From assembly GCA_014843695.1 (NCBI GenBank), contig CM026390.1, positions 95,214,020-95,278,019 of the forward strand: a stretch of DNA of 64,000 bases, read 5' to 3'. The stretch comes from Archivesica marissinica (Eukaryota > Mollusca > Bivalvia > Venerida > Vesicomyidae). The notes beneath the pieces are model-generated. The model made no database searches, was not told the DNA's origin, and worked only from the letters and a program-made list of their open reading frames with translations. Both the position numbers and the translations under genes were made by a program. Each line of letters opens with the position of its first letter. Within the stretch, counting starts at the first letter, position 1. Of this stretch, positions 53,701-56,580 are shown piece after piece.

Positions 53701-54933
53701 CCAGAGTTGGCCCAATGGTCATCTAGAGCTGGCCCAATGATCATCTAGAGTTGGCCCAATGGTCATCTAGAGCTGGCCCAATGGTCATATAGAGTTGGCC
53801 CAATGATCATCTAGAGTTGGCCCAATGATCATCTAGAGTTGGCCCAATGATCATCTAGAGTTGGCCCAATGATCATCTAGAGTTGGCCCAATGATCATCT
53901 AGAGTTGGCCCAATGGTCATATAGAGTTGGCCCAATGGTCATCCAGAGTTGGCCCAATGGTCATCCAGAGTTGGCCCAATGGTCATCTAGAGCTGGCCCA
54001 ATGATCATCTAGAGTTGGCCCAATGGTCATCTAGAGCTGGCCCAATGGTCATATAGAGTTGGCCCAATGATCATCTAGAGTTGGCCCAATGATCATCTAG
54101 AGTTGGCCCAATGGTCATCCAGAGTTGGCCCAATGATCATCTAGAGTTGGCCCAATGATCATCTAGAGTTGGCCCAATGATCATCTAGAGTTGGCCCAAT
54201 GATCATCTAGAGTTGGCCCAATGATCATCTAGAGTTGGCCCAATGATCATCTAGAGTTAGCCCAATGGTCATATAGAGTTGGCCCAATGGTCATCTAGAG
54301 TTGGCCCAATGGTCATCTAGAGTTGGCCCAATGGTCATCCAGAGTTGGCCCAATGGTCATCTAGAGTTGGCCCAATGGTCATCCAGAGTTGGCCCAATGG
54401 TCATCCAGAGTTGGCCCAATGGTCATCTAGAGTTGGCCCAATGGTCATCCAGAGTTGGCCCAATGGTCATCCAGAGTTGGCCCAATGGTCATCTAGAGTT
54501 GGCCCAATGATCATCTAGAGTTGGCCCAATGATCATCTAGACTTGGCCCAATGGTCATCTAGAGCTGGCCCAATGATTCTCTTTAGACAATAAAACAACG
54601 GAGTAAAAACAACGCACTCTCTTTAAACAATACATATTTGGGCACTATTCTGATGAATATATCTGTAGTGTGTGTAAGATCAAACACCATTTATTCATCT
54701 ATGACAAATATAAATGCAGCTTAAAACTGCACTACGGAGATTACAATATGGCACTATTCATGTATATGGACTCACATCTGTATCTCATCAAACAAAACGA
54801 AAAGAAAACGTACTATTCGTAGAGTGAGTTGTGCTGCAAACACACACCAATGTTTTCTCTCATACGTTTCAGTGGTTGGTTGAAGATTCGGACCCCTCCT
54901 CTCGATGGTTCTAGTATACCAGTTAGCATATTC
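8529..54933 (-). CDS. ABCA: ABCA-family lipid transporter, ABCA1/ABCA4-like, 3' part of gene (25 exons seen)
   Basis: Full-size ABC subfamily A transporter, incomplete at the 5' end. Twenty-five exons with GT-AG sites join in phase, except across the gap at 34354-35353. The product runs as NBD1 from just after Walker A, linker, TMD2 with a large extracellular loop, complete NBD2, and the VFLNFA motif with a Ser/Tyr-rich tail. Words such as [57 protein letters not shown] and [16 protein letters not shown] place it near ABCA1/ABCA4 rather than ABCA3. Such proteins move phospholipids or sterols across membranes using ATP. Missing are TMD1, the first extracellular loop, Walker A of NBD1 and about 30-60 codons around the gap. 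All catalytic motifs that can be seen are intact, so I expect a functional gene. Its introns hold most of the tandem arrays of the window. Confidence 0.93.
8799..9439 (-). other. Last intron of the ABCA gene
   Basis: GTAAGTG donor at the high end and TTTTCAG acceptor at the low end. It contains the 15-bp array at 9127-9340. The rest is AT-rich with no further feature seen. Confidence 0.8.
9127..9340. repeat. 15-bp minisatellite, about 14 copies
   Basis: Unit CTACATCCAGCGAAT, with CAGCAAAT variants and occasional extra CGAAT insertions (near 9231, 9281 and 9301). Intronic. Confidence 0.94.
9440..9577 (-). CDS. ABCA: ABCA exon: region after NBD2 (SQTTLD motif)
   Basis: 138 nt, phase 0 at both ends. 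Encodes [20 protein letters not shown] and [11 protein letters not shown], matching the conserved post-NBD2 helices of ABCA1 (SVSQTTLDQVFVNFA, continued in the next exon). Confidence 0.95.
9960..10065 (-). CDS. ABCA: ABCA exon: post-NBD2 strand region
   Basis: 106 nt. The first A completes the Lys codon begun in the previous exon. Encodes [18 protein letters not shown] and [15 protein letters not shown] is the usual word that follows NBD2 in ABCA proteins. Donor CA|GTAAGT. Confidence 0.94.
10388..11092. repeat. 46-bp dimeric minisatellite (2 x 23 bp)
   Basis: Alternating half-units TTGCAACATAAACCATTTCC and TTGCAACATTCATCGCTTTC, each about 23 bp, about 15 dimers. It passes at its right end into the 24-bp array, which shares the core GCAACATT. 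Confidence 0.93.
11093..13975. repeat. 24-bp minisatellite, about 120 copies, with 48- and 144-bp higher-order repeats
   Basis: Unit contains ACTTGTTTCTACTGCTACAA. The 3' half of the unit varies (GCTACA, GCTGCA, GCAGCA). From about 12420 to 12900 the GCTACA and GCAGCA forms alternate, giving period 48. At the low-divergence end a six-unit (144-bp) period is marked by ATTATTTG at 13394, 13538, 13682 and 13826. The unit is a multiple of 3 and lacks stops, so ORFs of 858 and 880 codons arise on the plus strand. They are antisense to the ABCA intron and not genes. Confidence 0.96.
14038..14130 (-). CDS. ABCA: ABCA exon: end of NBD2
   Basis: 93 nt. Starts by completing Ser after the H-loop His (SH-S). 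Encodes [19 protein letters not shown] and [11 protein letters not shown], the standard end of an ABCA NBD2. Donor AA|GTAAGAC. Confidence 0.96.
14267..14423. mobile_element. Partial mariner-like MITE (CAGTCAAACCTG ends)
   Basis: Begins TTA-CAGTCAAACCTGAGTTAAGC and contains internal words of the complete copy at 32784-32927 (GGGAATCTGGAAACTGGCTG). It has a duplicated end (GGCTGCTTAATAGAGGTAA at about 14331 and 14407), and its right end runs into the 27-bp array. Confidence 0.65.
14424..14890. repeat. 27-bp minisatellite, about 17 copies
   Basis: Unit contains TTGATCATGTTCCTCACAGG. Unit length is a multiple of 3, so ORFs of 124-185 codons appear on both strands; none is a gene. The array starts exactly at the broken edge of the MITE. 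Confidence 0.95.
15008..15111 (-). CDS. ABCA: ABCA exon: NBD2 Walker B end, D-loop and H-loop
   Basis: 104 nt, phase 0 start. Encodes [18 protein letters not shown] and GQAIILTSH. The catalytic Glu (DE) opens the exon, directly after the hydrophobic Walker B strand of the previous one. The H-loop His is the last full codon. Confidence 0.97.
15112..15876 (-). other. ABCA intron, mostly unique sequence
   Basis: No tandem array. A block at about 15653-15710 (ACAATGCGACGGACAAAACT ... TTCTGACGTTCGAAATTC) is repeated nearly unchanged at 21638-21692. A plus-strand ORF at 15363-15563 shows no motif and is antisense intronic. Confidence 0.6.
15877..16011 (-). CDS. ABCA: ABCA exon: NBD2 signature and Walker B strand
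   Basis: 135 nt, phase 0 at both ends. Encodes [17 protein letters not shown], then the ABC signature [18 protein letters not shown] and Walker B strand PAVMFL. The first signature position is Cys rather than the Leu of canonical LSGGQ. ABCA NBD2 signatures are commonly degenerate here (YSGGN in ABCA1). Confidence 0.97.
16012..16665 (-). other. ABCA intron, unique sequence
   Basis: No array or SINE recognised. A plus-strand ORF at 16043-16273 and the intronic extension of the neighbouring exon's frame show no motif. Confidence 0.6.
16666..16807 (-). CDS. ABCA: ABCA exon: NBD2 Q-loop
   Basis: 142 nt. The first G completes Arg. Encodes [19 protein letters not shown] (Q-loop CPQ) and [19 protein letters not shown]. 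Acceptor TTTTAG, donor CAG|GTGATG. Confidence 0.96.
17084..17375 (-). mobile_element. tRNA-Thr-like SINE, family B, copy 1
   Basis: Minus-strand head GGATCTGTAGTCCAGTGGTA contains the A-box. The anticodon arm is CTGGA-TTGGTAA-TCCAG, with loop TTGGTAA (T33, anticodon GGT, Thr). The B-box is GGTTCGATCC. The body ends in a tail ATAAATAAACGTAAAACACA. The T stem and acceptor are degraded, and seven related copies are present, so this is a SINE and not a tRNA gene. Confidence 0.85.
17376..17760 (-). other. ABCA intron segment between two family B SINEs
   Basis: AT-rich. The stretch TACATCCATCAATTTATATC occurs at 17397 and, near-identically, at 16867, so a short duplication flanks the first SINE. 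No other feature. Confidence 0.5.
17761..18046 (-). mobile_element. tRNA-Thr-like SINE, family B, copy 2
   Basis: Same head, anticodon arm (loop CTGGTAA) and B-box as copy 1, in the same orientation and same intron. Its outermost head bases (CCGTCTG) are replaced by unrelated sequence. Confidence 0.85.
18319..18425 (-). CDS. ABCA: ABCA exon: NBD2 Walker A
   Basis: 107 nt, phase 0 start. Encodes [20 protein letters not shown] with the P-loop GVNGAGKSS, then [12 protein letters not shown]. Identical in style to ABCA1 NBD2. Confidence 0.98.
18691..18917 (-). mobile_element. tRNA-Thr-like SINE, family B, copy 3, head-truncated
   Basis: Body sequence matches copies 1 and 2 from the ATAAATAAA tail up to GGGTCAGACG. 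The tRNA-like head is missing, replaced by unrelated sequence from about 18918 (TATACTCGCA(C/A)GAATGATGTACA occurs twice there, 18949-18992). Confidence 0.8.
18918..19592 (-). other. ABCA intron segment, unique sequence
   Basis: Begins with a short direct duplication (AGCCAATATACTCGCA at 18944 and 18972). The rest is non-coding without recognised motif. Confidence 0.5.
19593..19661 (-). CDS. ABCA: ABCA exon: start of NBD2
   Basis: 69 nt, 23 codons, phase 0 at both ends: [19 protein letters not shown] then PSGQ. The Tyr at the start sits where the adenine-stacking A-loop aromatic of NBD2 is found. Confidence 0.95.
19827..20052 (+). mobile_element. tRNA-derived SINE, family C, copy 1
   Basis: Head GGCTGTCCGATTAGTGCAGT with A-box, then a B-box-like GGTTTCGATCC with one extra T. 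The body contains GATGGTACGGTGGTCGCC and the tail runs to AAAATAAATAAAG. Other copies at 24777, 26213, 32081 and 43678. Confidence 0.82.
20318..20438 (-). CDS. ABCA: ABCA exon: linker between last membrane segment and NBD2
   Basis: 121 nt. The first A completes Arg. Encodes [17 protein letters not shown], an acidic linker, then [11 protein letters not shown], the first strand of NBD2. Corresponds to the ABCA1 stretch before KIY. Confidence 0.93.
20439..20926 (-). other. ABCA intron, unique sequence
   Basis: AT-rich intron between the linker exon and the exon with the last membrane span. No repeat or motif recognised. Confidence 0.6.
20927..21177 (-). CDS. ABCA: ABCA exon: end of TMD2 with last membrane segment
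   Basis: 251 nt, phase 0 start. Encodes [40 protein letters not shown] and the last transmembrane span [18 protein letters not shown], followed at once by SSCCCS. This matches the ABCA4 layout RFG..NPF.WDLIGKNL. The Cys cluster at the inner membrane face could be lipid-modified (inference). Confidence 0.97.
21261..21427. repeat. 84-bp direct duplication
   Basis: AAATGAGAGTGAGACAGTAA starts at 21261 and again at 21345, each followed by the same sequence to ATAACATCCACAC. Two near-identical tandem copies in the intron next to the exon at 20927. Confidence 0.93.
21638..21692. repeat. Dispersed block shared with 15653-15710
   Basis: ACAATGCGACGGACAAAACT and TTCTGACGTTCGAAATTC in the same order and spacing as in the intron 6 kb away. 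Type unknown. Confidence 0.8.
21698..21977 (+). mobile_element. tRNA-Thr-like SINE, family B, copy 4
   Basis: Plus-strand copy with head GGATCTGTAGTCCAGTTGTA, anticodon loop CTGGTAA and B-box GGTTCGATCC. It ends CGATAAATAAACGTAAAT. Opposite orientation to the other copies. Confidence 0.87.
22088..22333 (-). mobile_element. tRNA-Thr-like SINE, family B, copy 5, internally deleted
   Basis: Same body as copy 1. About 40 bp around CCTCGGTTTAACGTCCCATC are missing and the head is diverged (ACCATGGACTTGGAATCT as complement). Confidence 0.78.
22525..22681 (-). CDS. ABCA: ABCA exon: TMD2 membrane segments
   Basis: 157 nt. The first T completes Gly. Encodes [18 protein letters not shown] and the hydrophobic span [20 protein letters not shown], ending QSGTDKE. 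Corresponds to the ABCA1 region YPASFVF..STAYVVLTCVNL. Confidence 0.96.
22804..23875. repeat. 41-bp minisatellite, about 26 copies, with a 369-bp higher-order period
   Basis: Unit contains CATCTATAATGTAACATC and CTATGACTACGGGATGAG. The variant GGGACAAGAATACATC occurs at 23175 and 23544, 369 bp (9 units) apart, within a repeated order of neighbours. Intronic. Confidence 0.94.
24128..24243 (-). CDS. ABCA: ABCA exon: TMD2 membrane segments
   Basis: 116 nt, phase 0 start. Encodes [20 protein letters not shown] and [16 protein letters not shown], matching the ABCA1 stretch that ends LLLLLYGW. Two hydrophobic segments. Confidence 0.96.
24252..24735. repeat. 53-bp tandem repeat, 9 copies
   Basis: Unit contains ATGGCATTAGTAGACAAGAT and AAAGAAGGCCAGTGTAT. 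It starts 9 bp beyond the exon edge at 24243, so it begins almost at the splice acceptor of that exon. Confidence 0.95.
24777..24998 (-). mobile_element. tRNA-derived SINE, family C, copy 2
   Basis: Complement reads GGCTGTCTGATTAGCGCAGT at the head, with B-box GTTCGATCC and a CAATCGTTGTAAAATAAATA tail. Intact in outline. Confidence 0.83.
25231..25408 (-). CDS. ABCA: ABCA exon: TMD2 second membrane segment
   Basis: 178 nt. The first A completes Ile. Encodes [40 protein letters not shown], then [19 protein letters not shown]. Equivalent to the ABCA1 segment [26 protein letters not shown] through the WDM word. Confidence 0.97.
25642..25796 (+). mobile_element. tRNA-derived SINE, family A, copy 3, degenerate
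   Basis: Head GGAAGTCGTCATACAGCAGT is diverged from the A-box consensus. The end ACTTGTTTCACAATCGATCTA and the middle CATCAGGAATGAGGTCTCGA match family A. Confidence 0.65.
26213..26431 (-). mobile_element. tRNA-derived SINE, family C, copy 3
   Basis: Same tail, B-box and head (GGCTGTCCGATTAGCGCAAT) as other family C copies. About 25 bp are missing between CCGATCT and CACATACTTC. Confidence 0.82.
26575..27005. repeat. 61-bp tandem repeat, 7 copies
   Basis: Unit contains TGCTTCAGAAATATGGGGCT and GAGAACTGTAAATGTCATTT. Copies are almost identical except the last two, which carry GCCTCAG and AATTGTG. Confidence 0.96.
27210..27377 (-). mobile_element. tRNA-derived SINE, family A, copy 4
   Basis: Complement head AAGTCGTGATAGCGCAGTGG and tail CAATCGAGTTAAAATAAATT. 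The B-box is mutated (GTTCATGCTCC in place of GTTCGAGCCCC). Confidence 0.72.
27539..27599 (-). CDS. ABCA: ABCA small exon at the end of the second extracellular loop
   Basis: 61 nt, found by phase. The exon at 28108 leaves one base and the exon at 25231 supplies one, so an exon of length 3n+1 encoding a GITAFNHP-type sequence was needed. Between CTTTCAG and GTAAGAT, this one encodes [20 protein letters not shown], matching the ABCA1 GITAFNHPLNLTKEQLSE region. Confidence 0.93.
27641..27926 (-). mobile_element. tRNA-Thr-like SINE, family B, copy 6
   Basis: Full-length layout as copy 1, with anticodon loop CTGGTAA and B-box GGTTCGATCC. It lies in a short intron, 42 bp from the small exon at 27539-27599. 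Confidence 0.86.
28108..28277 (-). CDS. ABCA: ABCA exon: second extracellular loop, NNKGFH motif
   Basis: 170 nt. The first A completes Arg. Encodes [18 protein letters not shown], then [20 protein letters not shown] and [23 protein letters not shown] is the family hallmark. NDS is a possible N-glycosylation site. Confidence 0.97.
28526..28756 (-). CDS. ABCA: ABCA exon: second extracellular loop, cysteine-rich part
   Basis: 231 nt. The first C completes Asp. Encodes [35 protein letters not shown] and [12 protein letters not shown]. Four Cys here and one in the preceding exon could form loop disulfides. NVS is a possible N-glycosylation site. Confidence 0.95.
28807..29181 (-). mobile_element. 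tRNA-derived SINE, family A, copy 5, with expanded A-box region
   Basis: Tail (complement of CTAGCTTGATTGTGATACAA), body and a weak B-box region, then the head GGAAGTCGTGATAGCGCAGT. Between the body and the true head the A-box word CTACCACTGCG is amplified (see 28958-29172), making this copy about 150 bp longer than its relatives. Confidence 0.75.
28958..29172. repeat. 11-bp minisatellite made of the SINE A-box word
   Basis: About 18 copies of GCGCTACCACT and GCTCTACCACT (22-bp dimers), with ATCACC and ATTACC variants. GCGCTATCACG at the array end is the complement of the family A A-box, so the array lies inside the SINE head. Confidence 0.9.
29345..29443 (-). CDS. ABCA: ABCA exon: second extracellular loop
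   Basis: 99 nt. The first G completes Gln. Encodes [19 protein letters not shown] and [13 protein letters not shown], in phase with both neighbours. Confidence 0.92.
29554..29784 (+). mobile_element. SINE with class II (Ser/Leu-like) tRNA head, family D, copy 1
   Basis: Head contains CCGTGGTCGAGTGGCTAAGG, the A-box form of serine and leucine tRNAs, and B-box GGGTTCGAGACCC. The boxes are about 50 bp apart, as expected for a tRNA with a long variable arm. The body contains AAAAAGTTGGCAGTTTCTTA. An inverted copy lies at 31790-32002. Confidence 0.78.
29905..30148 (-). CDS. ABCA: ABCA exon: first membrane segment of TMD2
   Basis: 244 nt. The leading GT completes Gly. Encodes [40 protein letters not shown] (transmembrane), and the start of the second extracellular loop, [19 protein letters not shown]. 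Donor CA|GTACG. Confidence 0.96.
30245..30498. repeat. 27-bp minisatellite, about 9 copies
   Basis: Unit contains TTTGATTAACATTAAATATC. Both strands are open but very AT-rich; not coding. It ends directly at the MITE at 30502. Confidence 0.93.
30502..31027. mobile_element. MITE with AGCGACAYTACAT ends and TTAA flanks
   Basis: Left end TTAA-AGCGACACTACAT (30502-) and right end ATGTAATGTCGCT-TTAA (-31027) are inverted copies with one mismatch. The roughly 518-bp body is AT-rich without an ORF. A TTAA target fits piggyBac or Kolobok. The array at 30245-30498 abuts its left end. It lies 66 bp from the ABCA exon at 31093. Confidence 0.75.
31093..31222 (-). CDS. ABCA: ABCA exon: linker after NBD1
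   Basis: 130 nt, phase 0 start. Encodes [18 protein letters not shown] and [20 protein letters not shown]. The VFMKV start continues the [10 protein letters not shown] word of the previous exon, as in ABCA1 YGISETTLEEIFLKV. Confidence 0.96.
31426..31650 (+). mobile_element. tRNA-derived SINE, family D-like
   Basis: Head GCCTCCGTGGTTAGGTTGCT and B-box CGGTTCGAGTC, then a body with GCGAAGAAGCTGTTC. It lies head-out, 140 bp from the inverted family D copy. The 3' limit is uncertain. Confidence 0.55.
31790..32002 (-). mobile_element. SINE with class II tRNA head, family D, copy 2
   Basis: Complement carries CCGTGGTCGAGTGGTTAAGG, B-box GGGTTCGAGCCCC and AAAAAGTTGGCAGTTTCTTA, matching copy 1 at 29554 in the opposite direction. 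The B-box is closer to consensus than in copy 1. Confidence 0.78.
32081..32264 (-). mobile_element. tRNA-derived SINE, family C, copy 4, shortened
   Basis: Tail, B-box (GTTCGATCC as complement) and the last head bases are present. The A-box part (GCGCAGTGGTTAGC) is deleted, so the head reads AGCTGTCCGATTAGCGTTCT. Confidence 0.76.
32360..32475 (+). mobile_element. tRNA-derived SINE, family A, copy 6, 3' fragment
   Basis: CCTTAGGCAAGAAATTTAAA, ATTCCATCAGTACTGAGGTC and ACTTGTTTCACAAC match the body and tail of family A. No tRNA-like head is seen. Confidence 0.6.
32541..32743 (-). CDS. ABCA: ABCA exon: region after NBD1 ([11 protein letters not shown])
   Basis: 203 nt. The leading AC completes a codon whose first base is in the missing preceding exon. 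Encodes [40 protein letters not shown] and [16 protein letters not shown]. Equivalent to ABCA1 LTYVLPYEAAKEGAFVELF and the SSYGISETTLEE word. Confidence 0.96.
32784..32927. mobile_element. Complete mariner-like MITE, 144 bp, TA target site
   Basis: Ends CAGTCAAACCTGTATTAAGC and GCTTAATACAGGTTTGACTG are perfect inverted repeats, flanked by TA on each side (32782-32783, 32928-32929). No ORF. TA duplication and CAGT ends fit Tc1/mariner-pogo derived MITEs. Confidence 0.9.
33181..34353. repeat. Irregular (TGTGG/TG)n array abutting an assembly gap
   Basis: Almost pure T and G on the plus strand for 1.17 kb, with scattered A and C between about 33530 and 33780. It is open in all frames, so spurious ORFs run through it and the gap. 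True length unknown. Confidence 0.95.
34354..35353. other. Assembly gap (1000 N)
   Basis: Exactly 1000 N, so a placeholder length. It starts in the GT array and ends inside an ABCA exon, so the donor of that exon and possibly one further exon are missing. Confidence 0.99.
35354..35413 (-). CDS. ABCA: ABCA exon (truncated by gap): NBD1 H-loop
   Basis: 60 nt visible. The leading GA completes Gly after KS in the previous exon. Encodes [19 protein letters not shown] with the H-loop His. The continuation (expected RIAI.. and the end of NBD1) is lost in the gap. Confidence 0.95.
35774..35957. repeat. 46-bp tandem repeat, 4 copies
   Basis: Unit contains ATTGTAGAAATGTTGCGGGC and ATTTTAGAACCAGATCTG. 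Four near-perfect copies. Confidence 0.96.
36027..38066. repeat. 31-bp minisatellite, about 65 copies
   Basis: Unit contains ACTTAGGGATTATATCTGAT followed by ATATAAACAGT. The variant CCATGCTTAGTAATT occurs at 37542 and 37821, 279 bp (9 units) apart, indicating block duplication. Confidence 0.96.
38316..39324. mobile_element. Foldback transposon, 993 bp, with 8-bp target duplication
   Basis: The element at 38324-39316 begins CACAGGGATTC and ends GAATCCCTGTG, and is flanked by TGCCAGAC on both sides (38316-38323 and 39317-39324). Its two arms of roughly 460 bp are inverted copies of one another, meeting at about 38795-38850. The ORFs at 38351-38554 and 39071-39289 are the same sequence read from each arm. 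No transposase is present. An 8-bp duplication fits hAT or P-type elements. Confidence 0.92.
39385..39470 (-). mobile_element. tRNA-like SINE head, further family
   Basis: Complement reads GTCTCCGTGGCCTAGTGGTT (A-box), then a B-box AGATTCGAACC. Only the head is recognisable, next to a family B fragment. Confidence 0.6.
39520..39567 (-). mobile_element. tRNA-Thr-like SINE, family B, tail fragment
   Basis: GTGTGTTTTACATTTATC and CGTCGCTACCGGTTGCCCAT are the family B tail. The match stops at GAGCG, where the 48-bp array starts. Confidence 0.8.
39568..40890. repeat. 48-bp minisatellite, about 27 copies
   Basis: Unit contains GTGATGTCATGGAGAGGTGA and AGCTATAGAAACTAGCGTTT. A sub-block around 40047-40280 has TTTAATTATGATGG in place of TTTAAATGTTGG. 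The first unit begins at the broken end of a SINE. Confidence 0.96.
40891..41200 (-). other. ABCA intron segment between two 48-bp arrays
   Basis: Degenerate last units of the left array to about 40960, then unique AT-rich sequence. No motif recognised. Confidence 0.5.
41201..41921. repeat. 48-bp tandem repeat, 15 copies
   Basis: Unit contains TTATGTATTATCCATGTCAG and AGCATCCACACATCTG. It is unrelated in sequence to the 48-bp array just left of it. Plus-strand ORFs of 241 and 274 codons through it are artefacts. Confidence 0.96.
42078..42780. repeat. Transposon-like segment with imperfect inverted ends
   Basis: CTCAATGTGACAACCCC ... GAGACCACCCCGCTA at the left, and TAGCGGGGTGGTCTC ... ATTGAG at the right, are inverted. 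Inside, TTAGCTAAAACATCCAAGAT and TTAGCTAAAACAACCAAGAT mark an internal direct duplication. The GACCACCCCGCTA type of end is common in pogo/Tigger-like elements; no transposase ORF is seen. Confidence 0.5.
42546..42610. repeat. Left arm of a 65-bp inverted repeat
   Basis: The sequence from GTTTTAAATAATGAATGATT to GTGCTTGGTATAC is repeated as its complement at 42994-43059 with almost no mismatch. Confidence 0.9.
42994..43059. repeat. Right arm of the 65-bp inverted repeat
   Basis: GTATACCAAGCACAGTAGTT to AATCATTCATTATTTAAAAAC is the complement of 42546-42610. The arms are 383 bp apart. Confidence 0.9.
43384..43580 (-). CDS. ABCA: ABCA exon: NBD1 signature, Walker B and D-loop
   Basis: 197 nt. 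The first A completes Gln. Encodes [16 protein letters not shown], the signature [19 protein letters not shown], Walker B and D-loop [17 protein letters not shown], and NLIMHQKS. All NBD1 motifs in this exon are intact. Confidence 0.98.
43678..43913 (+). mobile_element. tRNA-derived SINE, family C, copy 5
   Basis: Head GGCTGTCCGATTAGCGCAAT, B-box GGGTTCGATCC, body GATGGTACGGTGGTCGCC and tail CAATCGTAAAATAAATA. The most complete family C copy. Confidence 0.86.
43914..44865 (-). other. ABCA intron segment, mostly unique
   Basis: A single copy of the later 37-bp minisatellite word (CTTATTTAACATTATTAATT) lies at about 44139. A plus-strand ORF at 44291-44497 has no recognised motif. Confidence 0.5.
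44866..45294 (-). pseudogene. Possible C-terminal fragment of a LINE reverse-transcriptase polyprotein
   Basis: 142-codon ORF inside an ABCA intron. Around residues 45-70 it has a Cys-Cys-His-Cys pattern, [19 protein letters not shown]. This resembles the zinc-knuckle-like end of animal non-LTR reverse transcriptases (C-x2-C ... H-x4-C), followed by helical sequence. No catalytic reverse-transcriptase motif is present, so at most the 3' end survives. The start Met is arbitrary. Alternatives are a chance ORF or an unknown gene. The 37-bp array begins at its upstream end. Confidence 0.45.
45296..45740. repeat. 35/37-bp minisatellite with 109-bp higher-order repeat
   Basis: Units contain CTTATTTCACATTATTAATT and GTTATGTATCTACACGT. 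Two 37-bp units and one 35-bp unit (GTTTCTATGT) form a 109-bp block repeated four times. Identical ORF starts at 45352, 45461 and 45570 confirm the 109-bp step. Confidence 0.95.
46195..46861. repeat. 30-bp minisatellite, about 22 copies
   Basis: Unit contains GGCATTGTACATGTAGTTCC and AAGAATAGAT. The first 100 bp are degenerate. Unit length is a multiple of 3, so ORFs of 184-228 codons are open in four frames; none is coding. ATGTACATG-type palindromes recur in every unit. Confidence 0.95.
46957..47043 (-). CDS. ABCA: ABCA exon: NBD1 helical region
   Basis: 87 nt. The first C completes Tyr. Encodes [17 protein letters not shown] and [10 protein letters not shown], equivalent to ABCA1 LTVEEHIWFYARLKG. 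Donor CA|GTAAGT. Confidence 0.95.
47057..47904. repeat. 35-bp minisatellite, about 24 copies
   Basis: Unit contains AAATACATGTAAACATTGAG and GGATGTACGTTCACT. It begins 14 bp beyond the exon edge at 47043, so it starts in the polypyrimidine or branch region of that intron. Confidence 0.96.
47906..54575. repeat. 22-bp satellite-like array, about 300 copies, 6.7 kb
   Basis: Unit GAGTTGGCCCAATGGTCATC plus TA, with GAGCTGG, GATCATC, CATCCAG and ATATAG variants. A 15-bp unit with a 7-bp deletion (CAATGAGAGCTGG junction) recurs many times. Block copies are visible. The AGGGTCATC variant (49641, 50544) and the AAAGCTGG variant (49931, 50834) are each 903 bp apart; AAAGCTGG recurs at 52536. It fills most of one ABCA intron. 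Confidence 0.97.
54814..54933 (-). CDS. ABCA: ABCA exon: NBD1 just after Walker A, Q-loop
   Basis: 120 nt, the most 5' exon visible. The first base completes a codon from an unseen exon that must carry Walker A. Encodes [20 protein letters not shown] and [15 protein letters not shown] with the Q-loop Gln (LQHN). Acceptor AATTGTAG, donor TA|GTACG. Confidence 0.95.
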
Positions 54934-55043
54934 CTACAATTACAACACAATGTTGGTGATCATTTATTTAATAACTAAAGCTTTGTATAAATAAAAAAAA
55001 TAGATATGTAGACCCTAAACAATATTGCTACAAATTCTACAAA
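54934..55043 (-). other. Start of the unseen upstream ABCA intron
   Basis: AT-rich sequence between the exon acceptor and the 17-bp array. No upstream exon is visible from here to the window end. Confidence 0.7.
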
Positions 55044-55580
55044 TGTAGTCTTATACAGTATGTAGTCTTATACAGTATGTAGTCTTATACAGTATGTAGT
55101 CTTATACAGTATGTAGTCTTATACAGTATGTAGTCTTATACAGTATGTAGTCTTATACAGTATGTAGTCTTATACAGTGTGTAGTCTTATACAGTGTGTA
55201 GTCTTATACAGTGTGTAGTCTTATACAGTGTGTAGTCTTATACAGTGTGTAGTCTTATACAGTGTGTAGTCTTATACAGTGTGTAGTCTTATACAGTGTG
55301 TAGTCTTATACAGTATGTAGTCTTATACAGTATGTAGTCTTATACAGTATGTAGTCTTATACAGTATGTAGTCTTATACAGTATGTAGTCTTATACAGTA
55401 TGTAGTCTTATACAGTGTGTAGTCTTATACAGTGTGTAGTCTTATACAGTGTGTAGTCTTATACAGTGTGTAGTCTTATACAGTGTGTAGTCTTATACAG
55501 TGTGTAGTCTTATACAGTGTGTAGTCTTATACAGTGTGTAGTCTTATACAGTATGTAGTCTTATACAGTATGTAGTCTTA
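55044..55580. repeat. 17-bp minisatellite, about 32 copies, abutting a gap
   Basis: Unit TGTAGTCTTATACAGTA, in alternating blocks of about eight units with GTA and about eight with GTG. Confidence 0.96.
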
Positions 55581-56580
55581 NNNNNNNNNNNNNNNNNNNN
55601 NNNNNNNNNNNNNNNNNNNNNNNNNNNNNNNNNNNNNNNNNNNNNNNNNNNNNNNNNNNNNNNNNNNNNNNNNNNNNNNNNNNNNNNNNNNNNNNNNNNN
55701 NNNNNNNNNNNNNNNNNNNNNNNNNNNNNNNNNNNNNNNNNNNNNNNNNNNNNNNNNNNNNNNNNNNNNNNNNNNNNNNNNNNNNNNNNNNNNNNNNNNN
55801 NNNNNNNNNNNNNNNNNNNNNNNNNNNNNNNNNNNNNNNNNNNNNNNNNNNNNNNNNNNNNNNNNNNNNNNNNNNNNNNNNNNNNNNNNNNNNNNNNNNN
55901 NNNNNNNNNNNNNNNNNNNNNNNNNNNNNNNNNNNNNNNNNNNNNNNNNNNNNNNNNNNNNNNNNNNNNNNNNNNNNNNNNNNNNNNNNNNNNNNNNNNN
56001 NNNNNNNNNNNNNNNNNNNNNNNNNNNNNNNNNNNNNNNNNNNNNNNNNNNNNNNNNNNNNNNNNNNNNNNNNNNNNNNNNNNNNNNNNNNNNNNNNNNN
56101 NNNNNNNNNNNNNNNNNNNNNNNNNNNNNNNNNNNNNNNNNNNNNNNNNNNNNNNNNNNNNNNNNNNNNNNNNNNNNNNNNNNNNNNNNNNNNNNNNNNN
56201 NNNNNNNNNNNNNNNNNNNNNNNNNNNNNNNNNNNNNNNNNNNNNNNNNNNNNNNNNNNNNNNNNNNNNNNNNNNNNNNNNNNNNNNNNNNNNNNNNNNN
56301 NNNNNNNNNNNNNNNNNNNNNNNNNNNNNNNNNNNNNNNNNNNNNNNNNNNNNNNNNNNNNNNNNNNNNNNNNNNNNNNNNNNNNNNNNNNNNNNNNNNN
56401 NNNNNNNNNNNNNNNNNNNNNNNNNNNNNNNNNNNNNNNNNNNNNNNNNNNNNNNNNNNNNNNNNNNNNNNNNNNNNNNNNNNNNNNNNNNNNNNNNNNN
56501 NNNNNNNNNNNNNNNNNNNNNNNNNNNNNNNNNNNNNNNNNNNNNNNNNNNNNNNNNNNNNNNNNNNNNNNNNNNNNNNN
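55581..56580. other. Assembly gap (1000 N)
   Basis: Exactly 1000 N between two different tandem arrays; a placeholder length. An ABCA exon could be hidden here. Confidence 0.99.
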
